From Rhabditoides inermis (Eukaryota > Nematoda > Chromadorea > Rhabditida > Rhabditidae): a DNA stretch of 64,000 nucleotides. Within the stretch, counting starts at the first letter, position 1. Each line of letters begins with the position of its first letter. Under the pieces are notes generated by a model, which saw nothing but the letters and a program-made list of their open reading frames with translations, was not told the DNA's origin and did no database searches. Below, one piece after another: positions 24,289 to 38,969 of this stretch. The translations under genes were made by a program, and so were the position numbers. The stretch lies in contig CAWZYM010000346.1 in assembly GCA_963966185.1 (NCBI GenBank), positions 375,001 through 439,000 of the forward strand. Reading direction: 5' to 3'.

Positions 24289-26236
24289 AACCTCGCCTCG
24301 TTTCTGGAAAGGTAAAATTGTAATGCAAAGCACAGAAGTTAGCAGTATAATCTTACCACAAGAAGAGTTACACTGCAATGCAAATCATATGCAAACATGC
24401 ACACGAAGTGAAACAAACATGCAAAACAACAAACAATTAAAATATTCATGACGTCATAATTTTGATCGATTGAGATGAGCGGAGTTAGACCGCCCATTAC
24501 GATGTTAATTTCCGTGCAGGACCCACTAATCATATGCTAATTAATTACACATTCGGTTTTTTTAAGTATGAAAATATTTTGCGCAAATTAATATAATATA
24601 TAATTTCTCAATATTTCGCTAAAACATTCACTTTATAAACATTTCATAATTTGAATTCATCATACAACTAGAGAGACACAGAAACAGACAAGGAATGGAA
24701 GAGCAACTCGTCACTTCAGGATATACAAGATTGCACTGCAACGTGTTACGCAAATGTGAAACCAAATCAAATCACGGGTACCCTATAGTCCGTGGGAGAG
24801 TGGGAATTCATAGCAGCTATGTTGTTCGGCCATGTTGGAGTCAATCGGGCGGCGAAAGACTCGAGTCAATCAATCAATAAATCGATCAATCACGAATCGA
24901 TATATCCGGCTGCATGGTTACCGTTGCTTATCGTTATCGATTACCGAGGGCAGACGATCCATCCATATTCAGTGTACACTCTACACATTCTCATCTACAA
25001 GAAGAACCACCAGCGACAACATCATACACGTCTTTGCCCCAACTCGAGCCCCCTACCATATACACTAGCACACACGATCACAGCCATTTCCTTATGATTA
25101 CTTTTATAATCAGATGCAACTTTGACCCCCCCCCCTTTGATTCTAGAGTGTTGCTATCGAGACGGTACCGTGGTGGAAACTGATGCCTGCCCCAGAGTGC
25201 ATTGTTTTGTTGCATTGAATATTTTTCATTTTCATCATATTTTGTGTGTGGCACAGTGTGAACTGTAATAAATTATTATTATTATTACCCTTTTCAGAAC
25301 CGGTACCATCTCTGGACGACGATGGTTCTTTGTCGGATGCGTATGAGAGAGCACGCAAAAACCCATCTTATGCTTTCGAAGGCAATCACACGAGTGATAG
25401 AAGCAGACGCGGTTTGCTACACTTACGTCCTTACGCTGCGTACGCATACATTGATAGTTACGCATACATCGATAGTCATCATTCAAACGCGTTCAGGTAT
25501 AACTACATCTAAAAACTTCAGCACCAAATTAACCAAATTCATATTAACCAAAAGCAAATATAACTTTGAATACTACGCACCAACAAAAATGTAAGGTGTT
25601 TTTTTTATAATTCAAGAATTTTATAGACATGTAATGCTTTTATCGGAACGACGAATGATATGGAAAAGGGATACGGACTTTTTGAGTACAGAAAAAAAAC
25701 GCGAAGTTTCCAGTTGTGTCACAAAAAGGAACGAGTACAGTGGCCCAAACATCAATTGTCAACAGGTAAGCACGAAAACATAGCAAAACAAGAAACTTAT
25801 TTAGATGGCAGCAGATGTTTTACAAATTCCTCCACACTTTCGCAATAGTAAAAAAACTGAAGATAAAAACGTTTATTAATTATCAACATAATATAATAAC
25901 CTCTCCAAATACTGCGTTCTGGGAACACATCGTAAACAAAACACCCAAGGCACACGGAAACAAATACAATCTCCACAATCGATCCATAGAAACTCTAAAA
26001 AAACAGACATACTCCCGTCGTTGACACTGGTCTTCGCATGCGCTCGGTCCTACAACGATTGCGTTCACCTCATGTTAAGAAATCATTTTATTCGTGTCTG
26101 TGTGTCATGCTGACCGTGGCTGTATGCCTATGTGTTTGCCTGTCCGTCTGTCCGTCTGTCCGTACCCATCCCCACGTGTCTGTCCGTCTGTCCGTACCCA
26201 TCCCCTGTCCGTTTATCCCCTCCCCTCACCTCCTCT
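24289..26236. other. Intergenic stretch between the His-rich gene and DHTKD1 copy B
   Basis: No gene is well supported. An open stretch at 25291-25510 starts behind CCTTTTCAG and reads PVPSLDDDGSLSDAYERA, so it could be an exon of an unplaced plus-strand gene. A retroposon-like 3' end with an ATTATT tail lies at 25130-25290. TTTATT at 26087-26092 is the minus-strand AATAAA that probably ends DHTKD1 copy B. Confidence 0.4.
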
Positions 26237-26345
26237 CTACTGGAACGTCTCCTCGATGACAGCCTCGGCCTCCTTGGAATGGTGCGCGCCAATCGCCGAC
26301 GCAGTCCAAGCCATCTCCGGACGGGACACCACACGCAGCTGGAAC

Positions 26346-26388
<43 letters not shown>

Positions 26389-27326
26389 ACTCACTCACTC
26401 CCTCCTCACCTTCAGCCCGAGGGCATTCTCGAATCGCGGGGCCACGAAGGTCCACGCCCCCGCATTCCTCGGCTCCTCCTGAGACCACACGTGCGCTGAA
26501 ACAAAAAGCTCATTTTAAGACCATGAGACATCATGATAAATTCTGTTTGACAAGTAGCAGTGGATTAGAGCAACGTCGAATAGAGTGAAAAGTCAAAATA
26601 CAAAACAAGCTACTCGGCTACTCAAAACATCATGACAATATATTCATTCGCGCTCAAGCCGACTACCATAACTATGCAACCAGCAGACTAACAATATCTT
26701 ACTATACATAATTATAGCAATGCAGAACATCTTGGTTGGTTGTTATGTAAGAACATGTTCATACGTTCAAGTTAGCATTAACAACATAGAATCAGGACGA
26801 TCGACCCGCTCTCACCCTTGGCATTGGGATACTTCTGGAGTGCCTCGCGAAGGTCGGCCACCGGGAAAGGACACAGCGACTCCACGCGCACGATCGCAGT
26901 CTGGAAGGGAAGAGCTCACTCTCCTTCTCTCTCCCTCCCTCTCTCTCTCTATCTCCCTCCCTCTCCCCTTTCTCTCTCCCTCTCCCCCCCTCTCCCTTCC
27001 TCTCTTTCCCTCACTCTCTCTCTCCCTCTCCCTCTTTCCCTTTCTCTCTCCCTCCATCTCTGCCTCTCCCTCTCTCCCCCCACCTTATCCGTGAGCCCCT
27101 TCTCCTGCCTCGCCTTGTCCAGCGCGATCCAGTGCTTGCCCGAAACGAAGATCACCTGAACACTTTTGTTTTGTATATAAGCAGAAACCTATTTCGAATT
27201 GTCATTAGTTTGAGTTGTCCTGACGCCAACATAGCATTCGGATGAAACATAGTTCCGACTATATTGTACAAATCTTTTTTTTAACACTGTACTCTACCCT
27301 CGCACCTTCATCTACCACACATATCG

Positions 27327-27385
<59 letters not shown>

Positions 27386-30300
27386 CCCTCCCCCCCTCCC
27401 TCTCCCTCCCTCTCTCCCTCTCTTTCTCTCTCCTCTCTCCCACCTTCTCAACCGCCTCCGGCTTCGTCTTCTCCTCGGCGATCACATTCTTGAACGACGT
27501 TCCCGGAAGGAAGTCCGAGATCGGAGACGCCGCCTGAAACACCAAATGATTTCAGATGGCAGGTGCAAGTTTGAATATTTTCACAGAAACAGCACAAACA
27601 CATAAATAATACGCAACACGCCGATTACAGAACTGTCACCGATTACAGTTTTACATTTGAATCAAATGAACGCTTGTATTGTTGTGTTGCGTCCCCACGT
27701 GTCTGTCCGTACTCATCCCCACTGTGTTGTATTGTTATGTTGTATCATGTTGTACCCAAGTTTGTATGTTGTGTTTTGTATTATGTTTGCACCTATGGAT
27801 AAATATTATTATAATAAAATAGATTCCCGAATTGAAAAAAGATCTTACCATAGGGTGACGCAGCAGCACCTTCGGACCCACGACGATCAGTGGCTTGCGG
27901 TAGTCGGGAACCACCTGAAACATGCATGGTCGCGAGAACAACAGACACAATACGTTTCAGCCATGAATCTAGTCACACACTACCCGATAAAGACAATGAC
28001 TCGCTGAATAACCACTTAATTAACAAGCTATAATTATGTTAACAGTTTATCGACTCATACCGTGTGGAGCTCATACCCCTTTCCTCCCTGTCCATCTGTC
28101 TGGTTTACGTGTCATCTCTGGACAGATAATGTTGCCAACTAGAAATGTCACTGTGTGGAGCCCCCTTGTGAGCGAGTGGACCACATTCGCCCTCGCCTGC
28201 CCCCTGTGCCCCACCTGTCCCACCCGAGATATACAATCAACTGCAGATTACTGTCCATCTGCCTCCTTTACGTGTTATCAGTTCTGGACAATGAATGTTG
28301 CCAACTGGGATTGCATTTTCTATCGAACACTGTGTGTCCCCTTGCCGCTTGTCCCTCCGCCCACCTGTCTCCGCAGCAGGTGGAAGTACTGGGCGGCGGT
28401 GGTGGGATTGGCGATGCGCAGGTTCACATTCTCCCCGTCGACCGGCGACTGCGACTCGCGAGAGTCACACAGCTGCAGGAACCTGCGACACACAGCTCTC
28501 TCTCTCTCTCTCGAGCGGACCATGTGCCCAACAAACGGACCATACCCGATAGGGACCATCCCCCCTCACCTCTCCATCCTGCAGCTGCTGTGTTCGGGTC
28601 CGGCTCCGTCGAATCCGTGGGGGAGGAGCATCGTCAGACCAGACTGCGTCAGCCACTTGCCTGCACACGGAAACCATGGAGAGGATAGGAGCTCACCCTC
28701 TCCCCCCCCCTCCCCCCCTCTCTCTCTCTCTCTCTCCCTCCCTCCCTCCCTCCCTCCCTTCACTCACTCTCTGCGGACGCGATGAAAGTGTCGATCATAA
28801 TCTGTGCTCCGTTGAAGAAGTCACCAAACTGCGCCTCCCAGATGCATAGCCTGCAGAGTTAAGAAACACAGTCTCCACTCTCCGTAAATGTAAATTAATC
28901 AACCCCTAAATTACCATAACAAAACTCGCAACTTCTACGTTTCACAGCAACAACATGATTACATGATACACACATCCACCAATAGTGTCGATTCCTCATC
29001 CTGATCCATACACATTACCTCTTGGGATGGTCCATCGAGTATCCAAACTCGTAGCCGAGAATCGCCTCCTCCGACAGAAGGTTGTTCGCCACCTGAAACA
29101 GTTGCACATGTCCAGACTCCGCCCCCGCTGGCCCCGCCCCCACGTACCTCCAGATAGCCCGTCTGACCGTCGTGCAGATGGTTGAGGGGCACGTACGTCT
29201 CGTCCGTCTTCTGGTCGACGAGCATCGCGTGCCGCTGCGAGAACGTGCCTGAGACGATGAGAATGGAGACGGATGAGAGTTCGGGAGAATTCGAGTATTC
29301 AAGTATTTACATCCAGAATCAAAGATTCAAAGACAGAAGACATGTGTCAGATTACATGATTACATCAAACAATGATAAAGTGTTTGTTCATGTTTTTCTG
29401 GTCATGAAATTTCCAAAATATAAGTTTCTTAGGTACCATACCACTACAGCACCCATGAATACTTCTACTAGTCCGCAGCCGGAACACTGGCAACAACCAA
29501 TCGCATCAGGAACTAATCGAAACTAGAAACCAATCGCAGAAGCAAAGCTTATCACGAGCCAAGACTTATCTCAGGACCATCCAATTTCAACCGTCTCCAA
29601 GTCGTAGTCGTATTCACATCACTCTCTCCTCTCCCCTTCACCCATCATCATTGTTAAAAGCGGGTGACCAGTTATCTATTGTCTGCACTCTCTCTCTCCT
29701 CTCTCCCTCTCCCTCTCTCCCCCCTCTCTCCCTTCTCCCTCACCTCTTCCCACATCCTGTCCCTTCTCGTTATCTGCACTCTCTCCCCCCTCTCTCTCCC
29801 TCTCCCTCTCTCTCTTCCCTCCCCCTTCTCCCTCACCTCTTCCCACATCCTGTCCCTTCTCGTTATCTGCACTCTCTCCCCCCTCTCTCTCCCTCTCCCT
29901 CTCTCTCCCCTCCCCCTTCTCCCTCACCTCTTCCCACATCCTGTCCCCTCTCGTTATCTGCACTCTCTCCCTCCCCCTCTCTCTCCCTCTCCTCCCCCTT
30001 CTCCCTCACCTCTTCCCACGTCCTGTCCCGATATGCGCACGTCGTTGCCCTGCATCATCAGAGAACCGAACGCCATCGCCTGAATCAATGTGAATGGAAT
30101 AGTTTGAATACGCTTCAGCCTTCAGCTTCACACAAACTCACAAACATATTTCCAATGAAGATTTGTGAGCGGTGCAGTGCACACTCGACACATGAATTTC
30201 AACCAGAGTTCAACACAGTGCATTGTGCACATTCAAAACAAATCAAAATCTTTGATTTGATTTGTTGATACGATACATGATTACCATTTTCCACACTCTG

Positions 30301-30485
30301 TCCCTCTCTCCCCCCAGTACCTCAGCCGTGCTCCAGTCGAGAGGGAGAGGCGATCGACTCAGTCGATCGCCTCTCCCTCCATCCCCCTCTCTCCCACCTC
30401 TCTCTCTCCTCCCCACCTCTCTCTCTCCTCCCCACCTCTCTCTCTACCCCCCCCCCTCTCCCTCCTCTCTCTCTCCTCTCTCCCT

Positions 30486-30532
<47 letters not shown>

Positions 30533-33500
30533 TCTCCCTCCTACCTCAGCCGTGCTCCAGTCGATCGCCTCTCCCTCCGTCGCCTTCTTGATTCTGCCGT
30601 CGCAGTGCATCTTCTTCAGATGCGCATGCACGTTCTGAAACACACAAGCAAATGAGAAGCAATTACATCGGAAACATTTTCCACCTAAAAAAATGTCGAG
30701 ACGAATCAAACCAAGTTATTTTTTTCAGAACAGAACAGAAGTCCGCACTGAACACAGTTGGTAAACAACAACTGCACGGCTGAATAATTTCGTATACAAT
30801 AGCAATCGATATTAAAGCAATGCGTCTTCCAAGAACATTCTCCAAACCCTCGACTCACGAATCGGAGCATTCTAGATGCAACATCTTCGTTCAAAACTTG
30901 TGTGCCAGGATCGACCCACGAATCCGGCGACACTCGCAACACCTAACAATCAACTCAATAACCAACATTCTCAAGTCACTTGACTGCAAGTCACTTAACT
31001 GATATTATAGATAAATACAAATTATAATTAATTATAGGTAATTTACCCCTTCTCCTTCCTTCAAATCACACCTTTGCCGCACCGTTCAAGTCACACAAGT
31101 TTACCCGCACACACTCTCTCCCTGCCACATCTATGAGACCACCAGGACCAGACCCACATACAATTATAGCTAATTTTCCCCTTCCCCTTCCTAATATGCA
31201 AATCACGCTTCATAATCATTTCCGAATCCATGGAGCAGGTATGACACTCATAGCATCCAAGTGTAAGTATCAACCGCTAACATGGAACAGTTGACATGTT
31301 ATCATGTTATCGACCGCTACCATCTTCTACAACGTCAACTCACGAATCCAGCCGGTGTGTCGACACTCCTGGCCGCCACCCAGCGCAGCACGTCGCCGTC
31401 CACTCCCGTGTCCCACTTCTCCACGCTGGCGGGAGCCTGCCGGAGACCAGCCCAGTTGGAGGACAGGTGGTGCGCGCTGCAAGGACTTCAATTCAAACAA
31501 CACAAAGAAGTCAAAGTTCCGATTTGTTGTAAAAACGTCGCACTTCACTACTTTCTCAACTCCGGATAGCACCAATATGTGTCGACTCTCAGGAAAAGTG
31601 CGTATCGGGTACCGCATACTCGCGCCGGGTGCCGTATACACGTACCGGGTACGGCATACTCGTACCCGGCGCCGTACCGTCTTTGCTGGTACGGCACCGG
31701 GTGCGCCAAGGGGGCGGGGCCGAGAGTGTGTCGTACCCGATGCGGCAGATGCGCACCCTGTGCCGTACCGATGACGAAACGCGTAGAAGCGCGAAAACAA
31801 GTGGGCGCCGACTGCGCGACTTGTCTGCCAGTTGAGAGAATGTGACTCTCGTGACTGGCTGCTATTGTTTCATTTCTTTATTGTTTCTTGAAAGTTTCGT
31901 GTTTTCGATTACTATACTGACAACTCGCAACGTTTCATTTTCCGAAACTTCACTACCGAACTTCTGCAGTCTGCGCGCGCATTCGTGTACATCACACATC
32001 ACTCATCACAGGAGACGACTACTCAAGGTAAGATCTCATTGAAAGTTGCACGTATTCCCATTGAACCACGTCATTGTTCCAAAAGCTGCTAGAACTGAAG
32101 ACGACCGTACAAGCGCGCAGCACAACCAACGAGACGAAGATGGAAACAAGAACGCCATCTACAGATCAAGCATGAAGAGCGCAGTGTATTCGAATGTCCG
32201 TGAATTCAACCTATTATGTTTGTATCACCAATTATGTACTCGAAAATAAACTGTAATGATCAACCGGTCGATCGATATTTGGTACGAGGCGGATGGGGAG
32301 GGCACCAGAAGCAAGCGCGAAAACACGAAGCGCACCGGATACCGCATACTCGTACCGGGTGCCGTACCCAAAAGCGTACCCGGCGCGGTATACTCGCACC
32401 GGGTACGGCAAGTCGTACGGAATCGGGTACGCATTTGGGTACCGCGCCCGGTGCGAGTATGCGGTACCCGGTGCGAGGTTCTCCTATGCTGGTCGACTCA
32501 TCGTCCCCACAACGTCATGATCCCCCCACTCACACCGGCTTCTCCTCATCAACTATTCCATCATCTTTCAACAATCTCATCACTGCGTTGATCAGATGAA
32601 TTGATCAATCAATCCCCCTCCCCACTCACACCGGCTTCTCCTCATCAACTGTTCCATCATCTTTCAACAATCTCATCACTGCGTTGATCAGATGAATTGA
32701 TCAATCAATCCCCCTCCCCACTCACACCGGCTTCTCCTCATCAACTGTTCCATCATCTTTCAACAATCTCATCACTGCGTTGATCAGATGAATTGATCAA
32801 TCAATCCCCCTCCCCACTCACACCGGCTTCTCCTCATCAACTGTTCCATCATCTTTCAACAATCTCATCACTGCGTTGATCAGATGAATTGATCAATCAA
32901 TCCCCCCCACTCACACCGGCTTCTCCTCATCAACTGTTCCATCATCTTTCAACAACCTCATCACTGCGTTGATCAGATGAATATGAATTGATCAATCAAT
33001 CCCCCCCATTCACACCGGCTTCTCCTCATCAACTGTTCCATCATCTTTCAACAATCTCATCACTGCGTTGATCAGATGAATATGAATTGATCAATCAATC
33101 CCCCTCCCCACTCACACCGGCTTCTCCTCATCAACTGTTCCATCATCTTTCAACATTCTCATCACTGCGTTGATCAGATGAATTGATCAATCAATCCCCC
33201 TCCCCACTCACACCGGCTTCTCCTCATCAACTGTTCCATCATCTTTCAACAATCTCATCACTGCGTTGATCAGATGAATTGATCAATCAATCCCCCCCAC
33301 TCACACCGGCTTCTCCTCATCAACTGTTCCATCATCTTTCAACAACCTCATCACTGCGTTGATCAGATGAATATGAATTGATCAATCAATCCCCCCCATT
33401 CACACCGGCTTCTCCTCATCAACTGTTCCATCATCTTTCAACAATCTCATCACTGCGTTGATCAGATGAATATGAATTGATCAATCAATCCCACCCCACT

Positions 33501-34153
33501 CACACCGGCTTCTCCTCATCAACTGTTCCATCATCTTTCTACAATCTCATCACTGCGTTGATCAGATGAATTGATCAATCAATCCCCCCCTACTCACACC
33601 GGCTTCTCCTCATCAACTGTTCCATCATCTTTCAACAATCTCATCACTGCGTTGATCAGATGAATTGATCAATCAATCCCCCCCCTACTCACACGGGCTT
33701 CTCCTCGTCGATCCTCCTGAACTGCTCCATCAGCTTCTCCGTGTGCTGTGTCTTCCACTCTTCCATCTCCTGCTCCACCACCACACCCTCCTGCACCAGC
33801 TGGTCCACGTACTGCGAGGGCACTGAGGGACGGCAGCCGATGCGCTGCAACCAGACCACACACTTACAAGTACATAGTATACAAGAAAGTACGTATAACC
33901 AATGCGCTGCAACCAGACCACACACTTACAAGTACATAGTATACAAGTAAATACGCATAGCCGATCCGCTACAAACAATGCATAACATGCACAGCTCCCC
34001 CCTCTCTCTTTCCCTCTCTCTCTCCCTCCCCCCCTTCCTCCCACTCACCTCGTACATCTTGGGGTTGGTGAAGGTGGGGTCGTCGAGTTCGTTGTGGCCG
34101 TGCTTGCGGAAGCCGATCACATTCACAAACACGTCCTTCCTGAAATCATGTAC

Positions 34154-34200
<47 letters not shown>

Positions 34201-34383
34201 CTTCCAACACTCAGACAAGTACGTTTCAGTCACTCCACATACAACAACTCAACAACTGATAAACGATATCGTACGTAAGTTCCTAATCAATATTCACAGA
34301 CACTCCCTGCCTACCTGAACTTTTGCCGGTACTCGACAGCCAGGCGGGTCGCCTTCACAACCTCCTGCAACACGGATCTCTCT

Positions 34384-34431
<48 letters not shown>

Positions 34432-37400
34432 TCCTTCCCTCTCTCTCATCCTCTCTCTCTCTCCTCCCCCCTCTCTCTCTCCCCACCTCCGGATTGTCTC
34501 CATTCACATGGATCACGGGCGACTCGATAGCCTTGGCAATGTCGGTGCAGTGGGTGGTTGACCGACCAATGTGACCCTCGGCTGCAACCAACCAATCATT
34601 TATCCCTTATTAGGTATCGCTATCATTCATGGCCATGTTTCGAACACAACCATCGCCATGTTGTTGAGGCCCTTCGAAACATCTATCCGCCGACGTAAGA
34701 TGTAGACTCAGACGACGTCAACCAGAGTCTAATACGCAAGGCAACATACTCTTTAAAAGTTGTTTGTTGTTTATCTATCCGCCGACGTAAGATGTTTTCC
34801 TTTCTTTTCTCTGCCAGCGCGCGGTCGCGTGCCTTCCCTGTTATTTCCCCGACCCCTGAACAATGCTGTGCGGCGGAGGACACTAACCGGACTGGTACTC
34901 GATTTTGCTACTCTCTACATCTACGGCTTTGAGACTGGAGAGGAATCCTCGAAGACGATGAAACTCTCGGAGACGTCTCTTCGCGATCGATCGTTGAAGC
35001 CCGGATCTTCCGCCGCCGAGATCGAAACTTCCCCAGAAGCCGCAAGCAGGGGATGACATGCACCACCAATAGCACGTACGCATCCTCGGGACTACCGAAA
35101 TCCGTGTTATTGGGACTCGCAGTAGGCGTTGCATTACTGTATTTTACCGTAACCTTGCCGTAATTTACATAATTGTACTGTGCTACTTGATTCGAGATAA
35201 ATATTCTGATTCTGATTCTGATTCTGTTGTTTATCAGTCAACAGCTACATCAAATTGCTAGAGCGAATTTTTTCTTTGTCACACAAGAAATAAGATTCGG
35301 GAAAACAAGTGCCCAAATGCACAAGAAACGTGTCAGCCATTTCAATTATACTTTCTTCTTAAAACACGAGTCACACAAAAGAGACTTTTCGGCAGCGAGA
35401 TCGAAAACTGCACCAGCGTTACCCACCGGTACTCGGCATACGTGGCATAAGTAATACTTATTTTTGCGATTTCGAAACCGAAAAAAAAACTTGACTGATA
35501 AGCGTGACCGACCAGTGTAGGCGACCTGGTTGTTGGTGACCAGGTGGATGCTGCCACCGACACGGAAGTGCGGGGCCTGCGACAGGGCCAGCGTCTCCCA
35601 CACAACACCCTGTAAACAGGACACGTCACGGACAGACGGACAGACAGACGTAGACAGAGAGTCAATAATCAAACAGACGGAGACAGCTCTCTCCTACACC
35701 ACACCCTAGCATACAACATCACACACAAGAGAACACGTGACAAATCATACAAACAAGCATCAACATCACTCAATCATAGAGCACGAGGTTCAGAGCACGG
35801 ACGACAGTGACATGCTAGAAGACGAGAGGAGAGTAGGTTGGACAGTGTCTCACCTGTCCGCTGAATGCTCCGTCTCCGTGCACCTGGACGCAGAGCACCC
35901 CATCTCCCGCGGCCGCGCCCCTCTCCTCCACACTATAGTCGCCCAGGCGGAGCGAGCGGGAGCGCGCGCGACACTGCAAACGAGACAGGGTTGGTGTGTC
36001 GGTCTCACAAGGGTTGTACACTTGTCAGTCATATCATACAATCACAAGCCCAGTGCGAGCGCGCGAGACTGCAACGCGGAGACAGGAGTATTCTTCTTTT
36101 TGTCTTCTTTTTCCCTTATCTCTTCCTCCCACCCTCCCCTTTCACCATTCCCATAGCCCACTGTCTCCGAGTTGACGGTCTTTCCTCCCTCTTCCTCTCT
36201 CCCTTACCCTCCCCTCCCTCCCTCCACCCCCTCTTTCTCTCCTTCATTCTCCCTCCCTCCCCCCCTCACCCATAGCCCACTGGCACTGGGTTGACGGTCT
36301 GCCCTCCCTCTTCCTCTCTCTCTTTCCCTCCCCTCCCTCCCCTCCCTCCCTCCACCCCTCTTTCTCTCCCTCATTCCCCCTCTCTCCCTCCCCCCTCACC
36401 TTTCCCATAGCCACCGGGTTGACGGCCTCTAGATGGCTGGGATTGGGCAGCATCGACACGTGCACCGACCCGCCGTCGGGTGACTTGTGCTCGAACGACG
36501 AGGCTGCAACCAGGCAATGGCATGTTTGGATGGCATCAGAATAAAGTTGCAGTGATTTTGTCTATTGTATTTACTACACCACAGACCACCAACATAATCC
36601 CTTACAACGCACAAAGTATTCTTTTTTTTTGCCCCACCGCTGCCGAATGTTCGGTCATCGACAAGAATCCTTCCCGAGAAACCAGTAAGGCGGCGGGAAG
36701 TACCCTCATATGGAAGCAGCTATGGCGCGAGGAGATACTCATTGGCATGGAAGCAAAGGAGTTCCCGGAGCTCTACACTCTACACGTCAAGAATGGTACT
36801 CTAATGGTCAAGGAATGAATACCGATCAAGTATCGTCTTCCCACCACCAACCTCGTCACCTACCTGTCTTTCCCCGGCGTTAGCCTATGTATCTAACATC
36901 TTAGGCACTACTGTATGTTTCATAACATTATGATTGTGTTGTCATATTCAGATATAACGACTCCGGAAAAACGATTGATTGATTTATTGATTGAAAGTAT
37001 TCATTGTTCCAGCTATGCTATGACTATGATCTGTACTCGAACGACGAACGACAAGGCTACAACCAGGTTCTAATACTGACTACAACAATTCGAACATAAA
37101 CCACTTATGATTTAAGTTATATTGAGTTGAATTACGAATTATGAGTTTGATGTGCGCTACAAATTTCACGTCAATTTGAGGTGTCCACATGTCAAAGACT
37201 GAAAAGAGGGTGAGCACAACGGTAGTACGAGAATACGCTTCTTCTTCCCATTCTTCATGCGAACAGCAACAGACAGTACAGTACTCGTTCAGCGAGTAGC
37301 ACGGTATCATCATCATGTTGCTCTCACAGAGTCGCTGTCACATGGTCATAATTAAATTGATATGGTATCGGTCGTGAAATCCACGACAACGAAACGGCAA

Positions 37401-38935
37401 TGTACGATGGCTCACTGAGATGGGAGAGCACGTCTCCGCTGCCCTGCACATCGTCCGGGAACTCGGGCTTGCCGCGCATCTGCAAACATGACAGGGGTAA
37501 TTCTCTCTCTCTCTCCCTCCCTTCCTCTATCTCTTCTCTCAATTTGTCCGAATAGCAAGTAAATCTCTATTGCACTAATATTCATATAGTGCAATAGAGA
37601 TTTATTTGGTATCCGTTTGAACTGTCCACATCTGGCTTCTCGCACATGTTATGTATGTTTCACACAGTGCTCATCAAAAACATAGCAATTGTTACTTAAT
37701 TCCATCGCTTTCTCGAAATCGGAAATTAAAATTACACATTTGAATTGACCTCACAAATGTATCGTCTTTCATTGTCATTTTTTCGTACATTCCCTATCCC
37801 ATAATTTCACCTCATATTTATACCGACACGTCAGTTTTGTGTGGCGAGTGGCGCAGATATATATTGACTGTGATAAATTATTTTTTTCTTTCCACGCAGA
37901 ACATCGGATCTGGGATCACTCTCTCCCATCCATCCGTCCGCACCCATCCGTCTTCTCTTTCACATGACTCGCACCAGCCACAACATATGTACATGGACAT
38001 GGTGCACTCCTTATCGCACTGGCGCATCTTTCCTCTCACTCTCCCCCTCTCACTCTCTTTTTTCTCCCTCTTCCCCTCTCTCTCTCTCCCTTCCTCTCTC
38101 TCTCCCCCCTCTCCCTCCCCCTCTCACTCTCTCTCTTTTCTCCCTCTTCCCCTCTCTCTCTCTCCCTTCCCCTCTCCCTCCCCCTCTCACTCTCTCCCTC
38201 TCTCCCCCTCTCTCACTTCCTCCCCCTCTCACTCTCTCTCCCTCCCCCTCTCACTCTCTCCCCCTCTCTCCCTCTCTCTCTCCCCCCTCCCCCTCACCTT
38301 CCTGAACATTTGCACGGCTGGGAACTGCATGAGCTCGACCAGCAGGTTGAGGCGACCGCGGTGCGCCATGCACACAAACATCTGCAAAAGCAACAAAGTT
38401 AGAACTTGTTTGTTTTCGAAACAGGATTCCGTCATGTGTCTAGCTATTATGTTCTACTATCTGTTCTCCCATCTACTTTGAAAAACCCTCACTGTTTATA
38501 CGATTATGATGGTAAGATTCAGTATGATGGTAAGATTAACACCATGCATCTGTATTCATGTAATCACGATGTATCCGCGTTCATAGACATAGTCCCTCAA
38601 ACCACAACATATACGTTTCACAGACAACATAACACTCGCAAAAAACTTTACCGTCATCCGAGAAAATTTCAAAAAAAAATATCGCATAGGTGATCTAACA
38701 ATCACATTGCGACTGCAGGAATGGTTTCAGTAACACCCTCTCTGTCTCTCCCTCCCCCCTCTCTCCCTCCCTCTCTCTCTCCCTGTCTCCCTCTCTCTCT
38801 CCCCTCCCACCTGCTTGATGTCCTTCTCCGGTGCCAGATCCATGAGCTCGGCAAAGAAGCCGTACATCGACTCCACTCCCTCCGAGCCGTAGCTGGAAAT
38901 CAAGATATGAGAGAGAGAAAGAGAGAGAGAGAGGA

Positions 38936-38969
<34 letters not shown>

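Noticed and set aside
25660..25848. Small plus-strand gene
   Set aside because: Short AT-rich open frame with one plausible donor but no acceptor or partner exon.
32528..33692. CRISPR-like array of regular repeats
   Set aside because: Units are nearly identical along their full length, with no unique spacers, and the host is an animal.
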